A stretch of DNA of 64,000 nucleotides from Colocasia esculenta (lineage: Eukaryota; Streptophyta; Magnoliopsida; Alismatales; Araceae), in NCBI GenBank assembly GCA_014218235.1, contig CM024766.1:20743346-20807345 (forward strand), written 5' to 3'. Of this stretch, positions 10,125-20,868 are shown in pieces. The stretch's first letter is position 1. Each line of letters opens with the position of its first letter. A model generated the notes under the pieces. It searched no databases, was not told where the DNA came from, and saw nothing but the letters and a program-made list of their open reading frames with translations. Made by a program: the position numbers and the translations under genes.

Positions 10125-13100
10125 TGTCACGTCCCGAGAATTACGTAGTGGATAATAATTTGGATAATTCAGTCGATATTCCGAGACGTGAACAGTCGGC
10201 AAATAAGCCTCTAGCTAGTAAGCACTAAATGCACATCAACACAACATAACAATAGGGCCGAAATAATGAACTCAACAAATTTTGTATTCAAATCTCAACT
10301 CATTATTTCAAATAGAACAATACAACTCTTCTTTGCAGAATAACAAGACTAAGACTCAAATAAAGGAAAGATTACATTCAATCCTCACTTCCTACTACAT
10401 CGATCTAACACTCATTCTAACTATAGATAGACACATAAGTTGGAACACTCTTCACTCGGACGCATTCCCATCCTCGACTAGTTCCTCCTCGGGCACTTCA
10501 TAGTCACCTAGAGGGTTAAAAATAGGGAATGAGCAAACTAGCCCAGTAGGATTTATATCTCAATGTGCGGATAATGATATAAGTGATTAGCAATTTAGAA
10601 CTAGGTAAGCACGATTATCAAGATATGTATGTGTGAATAAAACTCAATAGTAGGGTACATGTACGAGCTAGATTGAACGATCATGATAAAGTAAGATCTA
10701 GAATGATACAGCGAGTAAGATAAAGTAAGATCTAGAATGATACAGCGAGTAAGAGTGATCAATAGTGTGGCATGTAACAAGCACTCAAGATATCATTTAA
10801 TTGCAATAATTGCAGGATGGCCATATCACGCAAGCAAGCAAGCACGAGTACGATCATGTAACACTAATCAAGTACGAAGACACTAATGTGCACCAAGGAA
10901 AGATCCATCTTGAAATGCACACTAGGACACGTGTATGTGGCCATTATATCTAGCATTCAACACGCAAGTACTCCCAGCATAGATGCAACGCCAGTAATCA
11001 TTATACCCCATGGTTAACAGTATATTTATGACTCTCCGTCATTGGGGCTAGATTGGAGCCCTTGGACACTCTCCGTGCCCGATCAACATCTCACTTAATT
11101 TCAAATGTAGATACTCACAGTCATTAATGGCCAATAAGAGTTTCAAGATGTAAGCAATTGTAATGTCATGTTCATGATGATGAGGATGTCAATGTGTAGC
11201 AAGTAATGTGAATATGATTTCATGATAACAATAGTCAAGAGATAATTTCAGTAGCATAACGGCGCAATTTAGGCTTTTAGTTTTCTCTCTTACATTAATG
11301 GCTTAAGTTCAATCTTTCAAATCACACTCACGAAAACAAGATGAGAGAGGAAGTGCACGCTTTCTCCAGGGATTTCAATGGTACAACCAACTCGGTCTCC
11401 ATGAGGGAATCTACGAAGTACGGAGATTTACGGAGGTCTTAAGAGAAATGTCACTAGACTGCCGATACGGAATGATCGGCCGTGAGTTTCCAATCCCCTA
11501 AGAAAGGGCTGCCTATAAGTGCAAGTGTGCAGTGAAGTACTTGTCTCAATCCATATTCCACCGGTTTAAAACAACTCGGAAAGCAAGTAACATGAATGAT
11601 ATAAGATTAAAACATACATTTAACTAGACATGATTTGCAGTATTTTATGATGGCAATTATTCACTTTAACAAGTTAGGAGAGCAAGATGATCAATCAATA
11701 GTATGCAAGAATTAGATCATATCATTAAAGAGCAATTATAATGACATTCATGTTGTTATAGATTTTTAACCCACTAGACAGCTTGTACAAACATGCCATA
11801 ACCCTAACATGCAAACATTACACTTTGGACAGAGCAAAACAGGTCTCAGGTAGGCCTCGAAATCCGCGATGGACACAGTCGTCGCAATTAAGAAGACAGT
11901 ATACGGTTCAAAAACAAATCGCGATGGACTGTATCGTCGCCTTTAGGTTCAAAACGCGACGGTCTTGTCTGTCGCGTTCTTAACGCGACAGGCAGCGTGT
12001 CGCGATCATCCTTGAGTCACGACGTGTCCATACGTCGCGTTCAAGTGATGTTTTCAAAACCACAATATAAAAATGACGGAAATACAAGAGCGAGAAAAAA
12101 CAGCCTGAATCGCGACGTAGTACTATGTCGCGTTCATGCATGACACAGAAACCCACGCGGCGTACAGTCTGAGGCGTCAGAATGGTCAAGTCAACGGTGA
12201 AATCGCGACGTAGGGCATGGTCGCGTTTTAGATGATCGCGACGGTCTAGTACGTCGCGTTCATGCAGAGACGAACGCGACGTCTGGTGTCGTCGCGTTTC
12301 ATGTTCATGCCTGAAAACGATGAAAACAGGTACCACAATGCATGCAACGCTTATATCTCATGATCTAAGGCTCTCGGTACAAAAGTGTAAACATGAAACT
12401 TGTTGGGAACATGGAGTAGGAGAGAACTATGGCTTTGGTTTCATGAGATTTGGCCTCGGGATGCGTGAGAAAACGACATGAACGTAAAAAGCCCTAAACA
12501 TGCACGACTTTGGTAAAACGCTTAATACTCGATGTATGCTCAATAAAAATTGGGGAAAATGCATGCACATGAAAGTAGACTTGATGAACTACACATTGGT
12601 ATAGGGTTTGCTTAGATTTGGCCCGAGATCACCTACCTTTGGTCGCTTCCTAAAGGGTTCTTTTGCAGATTGGTGCAGAATGCAAGTGGGGAAAAAGAGC
12701 TCCGGTTGAGGGCGATTTCCTCCTCCTCTGGTGCTCAAGCTCTGCTACCCACGACCCCAACAAGATGCTAACCCGACCCCAAGGGTTTCTTGACGAGTAT
12801 ATAAGCATCTAGGGTTTAGGAGTCCTATGTGTATAGGAAAGATGGGTTGCAGTTTTGGGTTACTACCTTCGAAGTTTTGTTGATTACTCACCCCATTAGA
12901 GTGTGTGAGGTTTAGCAACATCATACCATGGCTAGGCACGAATTTGGGTTGCCATGAAAGGTTAATTGCATTAGGATTTGCCCTAATTACCTCTTCGTAT
13001 TTTCAGCTCAATTAGGGTTACGAATTTCTGAGTATTTTCTTGCTTGATTTTATTCTTAGGCCAAAAGTTGTCCATTGGCCCAATTCTGATAATGGGTCAT

Positions 13101-13430
13101 CATTACATGATGTTTGAAGTCTCTCCAACATTTTTATTTAGTTTATGATCATGTTATATTCCCCTGGTAATGGTTTTTCGACTTTATTTCCTAATTAGGA
13201 TAATTAGTGACAATGTGTCGTAAACTTGACCAATCGGATTTTCTGTTGCACGAATTTCTTCCAACATTTAGGAAAATGTTTGGTGTTGCATTATAATTTT
13301 TACGTAATTTTTCGATGAGTTCTTGCACATACGATAGTGGTAGTATATTATACCCTTTCGGTAATAAGAAAATTATTTATTCCCATTTATTTCAAAATTT
13401 TAAATTACTAAATTTTTCCGAGGTGCTACA
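10125..13430 (-). repeat. 5' LTR of the Tekay-like element
   Basis: This is the partner of the repeat at 2120-5432 and aligns along its whole length with scattered substitutions and small indels. A private tandem duplication of about 34 bp (unit starting 'gataaagtaagatctagaat') occupies roughly 10685-10752. The CGCGAC/GTCGCG inverted-repeat block is at about 11870-12300 and the two-part module at 11381-11438. The visible divergence between the LTRs indicates an old insertion; I did not compute a percentage. Confidence 0.93.
11870..12300. repeat. CGCGAC/GTCGCG inverted-repeat block, second LTR copy
   Basis: This is the same block as at 3830-4300, with substitutions. Several stems have lost one pair; for example the perfect 10-bp stem at 4195-4224 has a changed left arm here (ATCGCGAC near 12202). 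This is the expected decay of a non-selected LTR copy. Confidence 0.7.
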
Positions 13431-14107
13431 ATTGTGTACTCTATCTGATTTGTCAACAGATTTATGATAGAACATTTCTCTATCACAATACACAAGGAAG
13501 TTGATGAGGCTGCTCTTGGTGGTTCCTGACCAACCATCACACATCTATGTGACACCATGCTTCTCTCATTTCTTCTTAAAGCTGTGAACATAGGACTTGA
13601 TCTCATTAAATTCTTCCTGAAGATATCTCCTAGCCAAGTCCTTACTTGTGGGCGGCTGGCGTTGAACCTCCTGTACCGCAGTTTTGTAATAAGGGCTATT
13701 CGCAACATTGAATGGTAAGCCTGCATGGTGCCATCACTTTGCAACTACTCGGCCCACTTTGTATTTCGGCCCCTGCTGGTTGTATGCATTCTCTATCGTA
13801 GTCTGCTTGTCATGCTTCCTAGGATAGATATAAGGGTCCACCTCCTCTATTTGCACACCCATGGGTCTCTTTCTTTGCCTTTCATGTTGTTGTGTGACAG
13901 GGGACCGAGTGAAGTAATCTCCCACATTAGAAAATCGACGGAACTGACTTCCGCCCCCCACCGCTGAGCCACTGCCACCCTCATATTGAGCTCCCTCAAA
14001 ACTGACTCTATAAGCTGCCCTTTGGTCAGCTTCCCATGCCTCAGCCTGCTTTGTGCTCTGGTCCGTCTTTCCTGCACATCAGAATCAGACACATATTCTG
14101 CATACAT
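13431..14107 (-). pseudogene. hAT-family transposase pseudogene, N-terminal part
   Basis: This is the front half of the transposase broken at 2119/13431. On the minus strand it reads a low-complexity leader, then LPFNVANSPYYKTAV, RRYLQEEFNEIKSYV and, at 13524-13544, MCDGWSG, followed by SSLINFLVYCDREMFYHKSV. This is the standard block order of plant DUF659-type hAT transposases (FNVANSPYF ... CDGWTD ... LINFLV). In-frame TGA and TAG codons interrupt it near 13550-13580, and frames shift upstream of 13750. No BED zinc finger is visible before a copia fragment begins near 14130, so the 5' end is probably lost. Confidence 0.83.
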
Positions 14108-14129
14108 TTCTTGTTGGTTAATTAATTTA

Positions 14130-14760
14130 TTTGTCTCTAAGAAGACTTGACATTGCCTATGCTATGAGTGTTGTTAGCGAGTACATGCATGTGCCACGCA
14201 CATCCTATATGCAAGTTGTGGAACGAATCTTTGAGATATATTAAGTCATGTCCAGGCAAGGAGTTGCGACATCTTAATGTAGAAGGTCACACAAATGCAG
14301 ACTGGGCTGGCTCTTGAGATGATTGACAGTCTACCACTAGGTATTGTACCTTTCTTGGTGGGAACTTAGTTACATGGCGAAGCAAAATGCAAACTGTTTG
14401 TGCAAGATTAAGTGAGGTAGAGTATCAAGCTATGGTGCATGATGTTATAGAAATGTTATGGCTTAAGCTTTTCTTGCATGATATTCATATTCAAGTGCAT
14501 GTTCCTATGAAGCTTTACTGTGACAATAAGGCCGTGATCAATGTTGTTAATAATCCAGTGCAGCATGATAGGACAAAGCATATTGAAAATGATTGTCACC
14601 TATTCATGAGAAGTTGGACTTAGGAGAGATCTGTTTATCATATGTTCGTTCTCTAGATCAAGTGTCTGATGTATTCACTAAGGGATTGTCTCCAGATTAG
14701 TTTATTTCTATTTTGTTCAAGCTGAGCATTTGAGACTAATATACTTAGCTTGAGGGGGGG
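14130..14760 (+). pseudogene. Ty1/copia RNase H and 3' end (fragment)
   Basis: This is the C-terminal part of a copia polyprotein. A decayed QSTTRYCTFLGGNLVTWRSK block (about 14325-14385) shifts frame and continues at 14387-14623 with EVEYQAMVHDVIEMLWLKLF, YCDNKAVINVVNNPVQHDRT and KHIEN. This is the copia RNase H signature (usual form AEAEYRAM...LWLK...CDNKAAI...NPVQHDRTKHIE). A purine tract, CTTGAGGGGGGG, ends at 14760 immediately before an LTR start. Everything upstream of RNase H is missing. Confidence 0.85.
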
Positions 14761-15100
14761 TGTAGACCTCAAGGATAGTTGTGGTATTGCAGGGGCATTG
14801 TGGTTAAAGGGTTAACATAGTTAGGGTATTTCAGCCTTTGTGGCATACTTGTTATTTTTTCTTCACTGTTTTATATAAATAGAGGATGTGAGGAGGCCAA
14901 CTCATTATTCTGGCTGCCCCTTTCTCGAACTCTCCCGTTCTTCTTCTTCTTCTTCCTTTCTCCCTCTTGTTCCAACATTTCTCACACCATGGGTTGAGCA
15001 ACCTGGATTGGCTAACTTTCGACTAGATCAGCCAGAATTGGGGCGACTCGCTCTTGATTGCTCTGATCTGGAGCTGATCCGGTCAATGCAATTTTTCCTT
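14761..15100 (+). repeat. 3' LTR (partial) of the copia fragment
   Basis: The LTR starts TGTAGACCTC directly after the purine tract. A TATA box, TATATAAATAG, is at 14872-14882, and a pyrimidine-rich stretch with TTC repeats follows (14941-14956). The 3' boundary is uncertain because there is no partner LTR in the window; about 15100 is a guess. Confidence 0.6.
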
Positions 15101-15119
15101 TTTTGGTCTCATTCTTCCC

Positions 15120-15420
15120 TATGTGCCCCCCTTACATAGTGAGGGAAAAGGGGGAAGGGAGGGGGTGCATGGGGATGCCCCCTTTCCCTTTTTTTGGTGC
15201 ACGGGGAAGGGGGAAAATGAGGGGCTGCATAAGTAAGTGGAGGATTTTTCCTTTCTTCTTTTACACATGGGGAAGGGGAAATTGGGGGGGTGGGGGTGGG
15301 GTGAGCATGGGAAACGGGTTTTTCTCCTTCTTACCACCCCTTCTTTTTTATTTCGTTAACTTTCATTTTTCTACTATTTTATTTTTAGTTCTTTTCAAAA
15401 ACAATTCTTCCACTGCATTA
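15120..15420. repeat. G-rich low-complexity region
   Basis: Purine-rich runs of the type GGGGAAGGGGG, including GGGGGGGTGGGGGTGGGG near 15284, are mixed with T-rich runs. Open frames here, including a 124-codon one, are compositional artefacts. The G-runs could form G-quadruplexes, which I have not tested. Confidence 0.6.
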
Positions 15421-15429
15421 GCCGATCTG

Positions 15430-15660
15430 TTCCAGATCAGATCAAATTTGGCTAAGGCAAGTCCTAGGCCGATCTAATCCTAGTCTCCATTGCATGGATG
15501 GCATGATCGGAATCGGGGTTTGGATCGGCCATGGCCGATCCTGATTAATCTCGCCACAATTGGCTGGATCGACCATGGCTGATCCGATCCAAAATCGGCC
15601 GATTTCGATCCAATTTGGCCGATTTCGATCCAATTTGGTCGATTCTGCCATCCATTCTCC
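15430..15660. repeat. Degenerate ATCGGCC/GATCCAATTTGGCC repeat block
   Basis: Short repeats of the type 'cgatttcgatccaatttggc' occur several times, twice in immediate tandem at 15600-15640. Similar words (GGATCGGATCGAATCGG and relatives) recur at 18318-18490, so the two blocks may be the same repeat family. No coding capacity or terminal structure was found. Confidence 0.5.
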
Positions 15661-16944
15661 GTTGACTTCATAGGGAGGGGCACATTAATGCAGTAAGGTG
15701 CATTGTTGCACGCATGTTCAAGGTGGCAACACTTGCTTGCCCATGCACTCGCAGTGGTCCACATTGGTGGTGTAAAGAGACATGAGGCTGGTCCAAGTGG
15801 TGGTAGTTGTGGGTTTGCGCTCTGAGAACTTGGCTTGGTGCTGTTTGAAATAGACAGAGAAAAGGAAATGGGGAGAGCATGGTTTGCAATCTCTGGAAAA
15901 TCTCTCGAGATCTCTCGGCCTCTTTAGTTTGCTGATATCCGAAATGTTCGAGACACTTGATTCCAAGATCTCTTGATATTCTCTGACTCATTCAAGCCTG
16001 AGGGTTTTGAGACGCATCCCTTTACTTCCCAACCATTACGCCGTTGTGGTTGCCACTAAAATGCCTAACATTAAGAGGAAGGCTCCTAGCCATGGTTAAT
16101 CTATCCACTGCATGCCTTATAGGCAATCTTTTCTTAAGTCTTATTACATTGTTTTCTCATATTGAGTGGTTAAATGAATGAGGCTACTTGTTGTCCCTCG
16201 AAAATATACACTTAATTTAGTCTTTGTCAGTGTTCTTCGTCTCTGAATATTTATGTAAAATTTCTTCAATGTCTCTTCTCTATGACCATCGCGAGAAAAA
16301 ACCGAGATCCGATATGACATTTTTTCTTTCCAATTGTTTAATTCTTGTTAATTCTCGTTAATGCTTTAGTTTTTTTTTTTACAGATTTTACTTAATTCCT
16401 GGTTTATTTGTATAATATTTATTTCTGATTCCTGTTAATTCCTGCTTATTTATTGTTAATTATGTTTCAAAATTTGTGATTTAAAGTCCTGCTGAACTTT
16501 TGCTGTTAATTCTTGTGATATCTAATTGTAATAGGTAGTACTAGTTAGGTACTAGTGATGACTATTAATGTTATCCAATTATTTGTTTTTATTAAATGAA
16601 GCCGACATTTGATACTAGTGTCTTATTACATGGGACATATGTGTGTGTTTGTCAGTGTGTATCTTTTCTTTGCATCCCTATATCCCGAGATCCCTTCTTT
16701 CTGATCCCTCCAAGATGAAGCCGACATTTGATATGGAAAACCTTTGGGGGGAGAGAGAACATGGGATAACGAGTAGAGAATGGCAGCGACAACAATGTAG
16801 GGAAGGAAAATTAGGGTTTGGCATGTGCAAGAGATGGCAACAGCAGTGATGGTGGCGATAGACAAAGATAATACTGGTCTCACGCCCACCCCATCACAAG
16901 GGACCTTCAATAATGGGGAGGGAAACTATGTAGTCAGAGGCAAG
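15661..16944. other. No recognisable feature
   Basis: A/T-rich intergenic-looking sequence with short open frames only. The words 'gaagccgacatttgatac' (16601) and 'gaagccgacatttgatat' (16715) form a short direct repeat about 114 bp apart. I see no gene, RNA or element end. Confidence 0.4.
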
Positions 16945-17357
16945 GGGCAACTGAGGCAATCAAGGGGTCTCCTCAGCCTCAAAGGCCTAGATGATTGAGG
17001 CGATTTATTATAAAATAATATATATAATTAAAAATATGAATATATCTATAAATATCACCTAAATATGTGCATGGAACTAGTATATTTCATAAAATTAATC
17101 ATTCATATATGTCAAATTATTGAATGACTTACTAAATCTATTCATTTCTATAAGTAAAGTAACTAAAATTTAAGAAACTAAATTGCAATGAAAAAAATAG
17201 GTGAAGTGGACCTCTTTATGGGCCAATAAATGGGCTGGACAATGGCAACAAGTGTGGAATTGGTGGCTTGAAATCGCCGAGGCGAAGTGGGCCGGGGTGA
17301 GGCGATCTGAGGTCGCCTTGCCCCACCTCATGGCCTAGGCGATTGCCTCAATTGCCT
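16945..17357. mobile_element. Candidate MITE-like element
   Basis: A 0.4-kb segment has imperfect terminal inverted repeats. The left end is GGCAACTGAGGCAATC (16946-16961); the right end reads GGCAATTGAGGCAATC when reverse-complemented (17341-17356), one mismatch in 16. Further AGGCGA words lie inside each end and the middle (about 16995-17220) is very A/T-rich and non-coding. No clear target-site duplication is visible, so the class (hAT, Mutator or other) is undetermined. Confidence 0.5.
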
Positions 17358-18314
17358 TTGATAATATAAGAGGGGAAGATATCATAGTATACTTTGAGGA
17401 AGGAGAAGACAGCCAGGATTTTCAAACTCAGAAAGTAATCTTCAATCTTCATTCATTCAGCAAGACATGATAGGCTTCTATTCTGGAGAATCCTGAGCCT
17501 GATACAATTCTGACTGAGATACTCTCATATTCTCATACTCGAAACAAAATTATTCTCTATACCTAGAGTGCCCCAAATGACTGAATTACCCACACCAATT
17601 AACAACAAGACTCTTTACACCAGGTGCCTCATGTTTGACCTATTTCAAGCTGACAGACTCAACTAGTTGACCAAATGCCTGAACTAACTCCAAAAATCAA
17701 ATGCTTTAATAATAGACCAAAAGTAAAGAATCAAGTCTACAGATTGTCTCTGAACCAGAGTGTTGTTGGTACAATGCATGGATCCTGGTCGCTTCTATGC
17801 TTGGTGTCCTCACCAATGTACATCTTTACACAATTTATTGACATGCATCATCTCTGAAAACTTAATGGATGTTGAAATTCGTGAGGCTCTCTAGAAAATA
17901 ATGTGAGCTCAGCAGAAGCTAGGCTAATTTTCTCTACAATGAGCCTATGTTGTCTCCCCAAAAACAATTGAATCCCAGAAAGACCAAAATTCCGGTTGTC
18001 CAGAAGGCCAATCCTTCCTGATCCCATATGTGCTCAGATTGAGACTCGACCTAATCATTCCATAATCAACCTGCAATGTGTAGGGGCATCTTGAGCTGAT
18101 TTGCAAGGTTGACTCAATAAGTTTCCCATTTACTGGCCCAAACTTATAGTTAATCTTTTTGGCTGCTTGTGATTTTGTGAGGGTGATTGCACATACTCAT
18201 GCACATGCGTGACACAAAGAAAGGAAAGAAAGAAAGGGGAAAAAGCAAAACACCATTGCCATGCTTGCATAACCGCACATTCACTAAGTGTGAACTGGTA
18301 CTTAAAAGTATGGT
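17358..18314. other. No recognisable feature
   Basis: Unassigned sequence without a supported gene. The frames present are short and lack known motifs. It may be old retrotransposon LTR, but I see no boundaries. Confidence 0.4.
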
Positions 18315-18317
18315 TTG

Positions 18318-18490
18318 CTGGATCGGATCGAATCGGTCTGATTCGGCCAAATCGGATCGAATCAGGAGAAACCCGATTCGCCCGATTCTCATCGAATCAG
18401 ACCGATGGCCATCCGATTCCCATGCGAATCGGTTCGACTCGGCGAATCGTGGTGGATCAGGAAAAACCCGATTCGCCGCGATTCCCTGAT
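18318..18490. repeat. GGATCGAATCGG-type degenerate repeat block
   Basis: Repeated words such as GGATCGAATC, CCCGATTCGCC and CGAATCGG occur in direct and inverted orientation within 170 bp. The block resembles 15430-15660. The roughly 100-codon frames across it are products of the repeat. Confidence 0.5.
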
Positions 18491-18689
18491 GTGGCGAACC
18501 TTGCTTAAAACATCTTTACATACACAGAGATGCACATGTGCAGATATACACTAAACAACTGTACACACGCACAGTTGCACACCCCTACATTTGACCAATT
18601 AGATCAAAATGGTGGTTAGGTGTTGGCATATAAAATTTCCAAATCCAAAACCCCCATCCAAAAACCCAAAATACCAAGAAAAGGGAGAT

Positions 18690-19110
18690 CCTTAACCGGG
18701 GGGGGGGGGGGACCTCCCCTCGGTTAGTTCTCTCTCATCTAACTGGGGGGACCCCCCCGGTTACCTCTCTCTTCTAATTGGGAGACCTCCCCCCCCTCCC
18801 CCCCCCCAGTTAGCTTTCTCTCTCATCTGATCGGGGGGGGGACCTCCCACTGGTTACTTTTCTCTCTTCTACCGGGGGGACCTCCCCCCGGTTAGCCCTC
18901 TCTTTCTATACCAGGGGGGACCCTCCCCCCGGTTAGTTCTCTCTCATCTAATCGGGGGACCTCCCCTCGGTTAGCTCTCTCTCTTCTAATCGGGGGGGAC
19001 ACCCCCCCGGTTAGCTTTCTCTCTCATCTAACTGGGAGACTCTCCCCCCGATTATGTCGCTCTCCTCTAACCGGGGGGACCTCCCCCAGTTATCTCTCTC
19101 CTCCATGTAA
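18690..19110. repeat. Palindromic G/C minisatellite, about 10 units of about 40 bp
   Basis: Each unit is a G-run followed by a C-run (type CCGGGGGGACCTCCCCCCGG) and a pyrimidine spacer (type TTAGCTCTCTCTCTTCTAA). Units are therefore self-complementary and arranged head to tail. The number and length of G/C runs vary from unit to unit. The array ends just upstream of a TATA-like box at 19124, so it may be the U3 part of an LTR. Confidence 0.8.
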
Positions 19111-19123
19111 GGAAAAAAAAACA

Positions 19124-19132
19124 CCCCTATAA
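19124..19132 (+). promoter_or_regulatory. TATA-like box between the two palindromic arrays
   Basis: CCCCTATAAAATGGAC contains a good plant TATA match. It lies between the G/C minisatellite and the hairpin array, the position expected for an LTR core promoter. This is a motif-only call. Confidence 0.45.
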
Positions 19133-19264
19133 AATGGACTGTAGCCCGATGGCAACGAAAGGCTCTTTTGAAAGGGTGGGATTTTGAAAAGTAAGAAGTA
19201 GCTTGTTGAGGAAGACTCTGCTCGTGCTCGGCGTGAAGGTACTCGCCTCCGGCAAGTCCCCCCC

Positions 19265-19630
19265 CCCCCCCCCCCATGTCGAGTTAGTCTCCATGGGGGG
19301 ATTTTAAAATTCAAATACATGTTTATATCTCCACGTCGAGTCAGTCTCGTGGAGATAAAATTATTAAATGATCGTGTTTGTGTGCCCTATTCTTTAAATA
19401 TTTTCCATGTCGAGTTAGTCTCTATGGATACAAAATATTTAAACGTGTTCATGTGCTCCGATATTTAAATATCTTCATGTTGAGTCAGTCTCTATGGGCA
19501 TAATATATTTAAATATCACGATGTTCTTGTGTTCAAATGTTTCCATGTCGAGTTAGTCTCCATGGATATAAACATTTAAACATATCTATACTATTTCCCT
19601 CATGTCGAGTGAGACTCCGTAAGGGTAAAT
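19265..19630 (+). repeat. Array of six hairpins with constant loop and changing stems
   Basis: The loop TCGAGTTAGTCT, or a close variant, recurs six times. Each copy is flanked by different arms that pair with each other: CCCCCCATG/CATGGGGGG (unit 1, loop 19279-19290); TATCTCCACG/CGTGGAGATA (19326-19357); AAATATTTT/AAAATATTT (19396-19440); an imperfect unit at about 19461-19517; AAATGTTT/AAACATTT (19535-19577); ATTTCCCT/AGGGTAAAT (19593-19630). Pairing with divergent arms points to selection on, or amplification through, the hairpin form. Confidence 0.8.
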
Positions 19631-19654
19631 TGTTCATGTTCATATGTGTATGTC

Positions 19655-19860
19655 CTTATAAGGAGGCTCTTCCCAAGTAGGGACCCTGCCCAAAGGCATA
19701 CCCATATGTCCACAAAATATATGTTCATATGTGTGTATTTCATGGGGAGACTCCGTTCATACGGAGACTCTGCCCAAAATACGACCATATGTTCATCAAA
19801 TGTTCGTGTGCGTGTATTTGAGCGGAAACTCTGCCCATGCAGAAACTCTGCCTAAAACAC
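19655..19860 (+). repeat. Derived short inverted repeats following the hairpin array
   Basis: Related units continue with another core: ACTCCGTTCATACGGAGACT near 19748 and GGAAACTCTGCCCATGCAGA near 19824, linked by A/T-rich DNA containing the word CATATGT. They look like degenerate descendants of the preceding array. Confidence 0.5.
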
Positions 19861-20059
19861 CACTCTTTTAAACAATAAAATTCCCGAGTTTATATCCATC
19901 TATTCAAAATGCATATTAAACTCACAAATGGAGCCTATGCTCTCTTTCACCTATGCTCTCTTTCAAAAACCTATTTCGTCCAATAAAAACAAATCCATCG
20001 CGTTATTATTTTCTAGAAAAATGTAAACCTCGATTCTACTATCAAAGGTGTTCGGGTTA

Positions 20060-20280
20060 AAATCGATGTAAATCAACATCAAAGATTTTGATCCGATGTA
20101 AATTAACATCGATTCCGGTCGATGGAGAAGGGGTTCAGCACACGATACCCTAATCGCCTGATAAAATAAAAGCACGCGAAATAAATGTTGTTCACAAATT
20201 AATAGGCGCACTCGTCCAATAAATGGACATGTATTTTCTTCCGCATCGTGCGGATCCTAAATTCTGTCTGTTCGACAGAT
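20060..20280 (+). repeat. Further small palindromes in the leader
   Basis: Short palindromes continue downstream: CGATGTAAATTAACATCG (near 20095), CCGCATCGTGCGG (near 20241) and CTGTCTGTTCGACAG (near 20265). They extend the hairpin-rich character of 18.7-19.9 kb toward a primer-binding-like sequence. Confidence 0.45.
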
Positions 20281-20356
20281 TGGCACGCCCCGCAAATGAA
20301 GAAATGAAAATTAAATCAAACAAAATATCCCATCTATTTTTCCGCAGCTAAACAAC

Positions 20357-20375
20357 TTGGCACATCTAGTGGGAC
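20357..20375 (+). other. Primer-binding-like sequence
   Basis: TTGGCACATCTAGTGGGAC resembles, with differences, the TTGGCACGCCCAGTGGGAC-type site of some plant Ty3 (Tat-group) elements. A second partial match, TGGCGACTCC, occurs at 20573. Both comparisons are from memory. If correct, the sequence upstream is an LTR and that from here to the gap is a 5' leader, perhaps with the start of a first frame at 20755 (MPPKNVAAKGS). Confidence 0.35.
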
Positions 20376-20868
20376 CCTTTCTTGCCGTTTCATAGTAAGA
20401 GTCGAGGTCTATATATTTTTCTTCTGAAAATTCTAATAACAGTGTTTTCCTTGAAGGTGAACTCGGACGAAAAAACCAAGGGTTCAAGCTTTCGTCATCA
20501 AGGCGTCCAAAGGAGATGACGGTCACATACGGACCACTCGTCGTCAACAACCACGTCAGGTTCGGCTACCTGGCGACTCCGATCGTGTTCGGAGATTTTC
20601 CAGCCATTGTCGGGTCCCCCTTTTTTTTAGGGGTAATCCCGGCTGTTTAAGATAATGCTGCTCAAAAGCTGCCTGTCAACAAGTTAACAAAGAAGACTAG
20701 CAGGAGTTGCGGGCATGTAAAGCTCGTCCTGCTATTAACAACAAGGGCGCCAAAATGCCCCCAAAGAATGTTGCTGCCAAGGGGTCCAACCCCGCCAAGC
20801 TCAAGTTCGGAGTTACTCGGTTCGAGTATCTTCTCTGAAGTTGTAGTTGTTGTCCCCTCTCAACGAGG

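Larger units (their letters stand above)
2120..13430 (-). mobile_element. Ty3 chromovirus LTR retrotransposon, Tekay/Del-like, complete but decayed
   Basis: A full-length element lies on the minus strand. Two long direct repeats, 3313 and 3306 bp, flank 4.7 kb carrying gag, protease, reverse transcriptase, RNase H and integrase in Ty3 order. In element orientation each LTR starts TGTAGCACC and ends GTGACA. The primer-binding site lies next to the 5' LTR (high coordinates) and a purine tract next to the 3' LTR. Flanking pentamers are GTTGT (2115-2119) and ATTGT (13431-13435), a target-site duplication with one mismatch. The hAT coding sequence continues on both sides, so the insertion is younger than the hAT copy. 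Lineage is inferred from the long LTRs and a chromodomain-like integrase tail. Every coding segment carries stops or frameshifts. Confidence 0.93.

Noticed and set aside
15103..15477. 124-codon open frame in G-rich DNA
   Set aside because: Low-complexity composition, with open frames on both strands and no motif.
18187..18508. Overlapping 99-100 codon frames
   Set aside because: They cross the GATCGAATCGG repeat block; the apparent SDRIG-type peptide repeats are produced by the DNA repeat.
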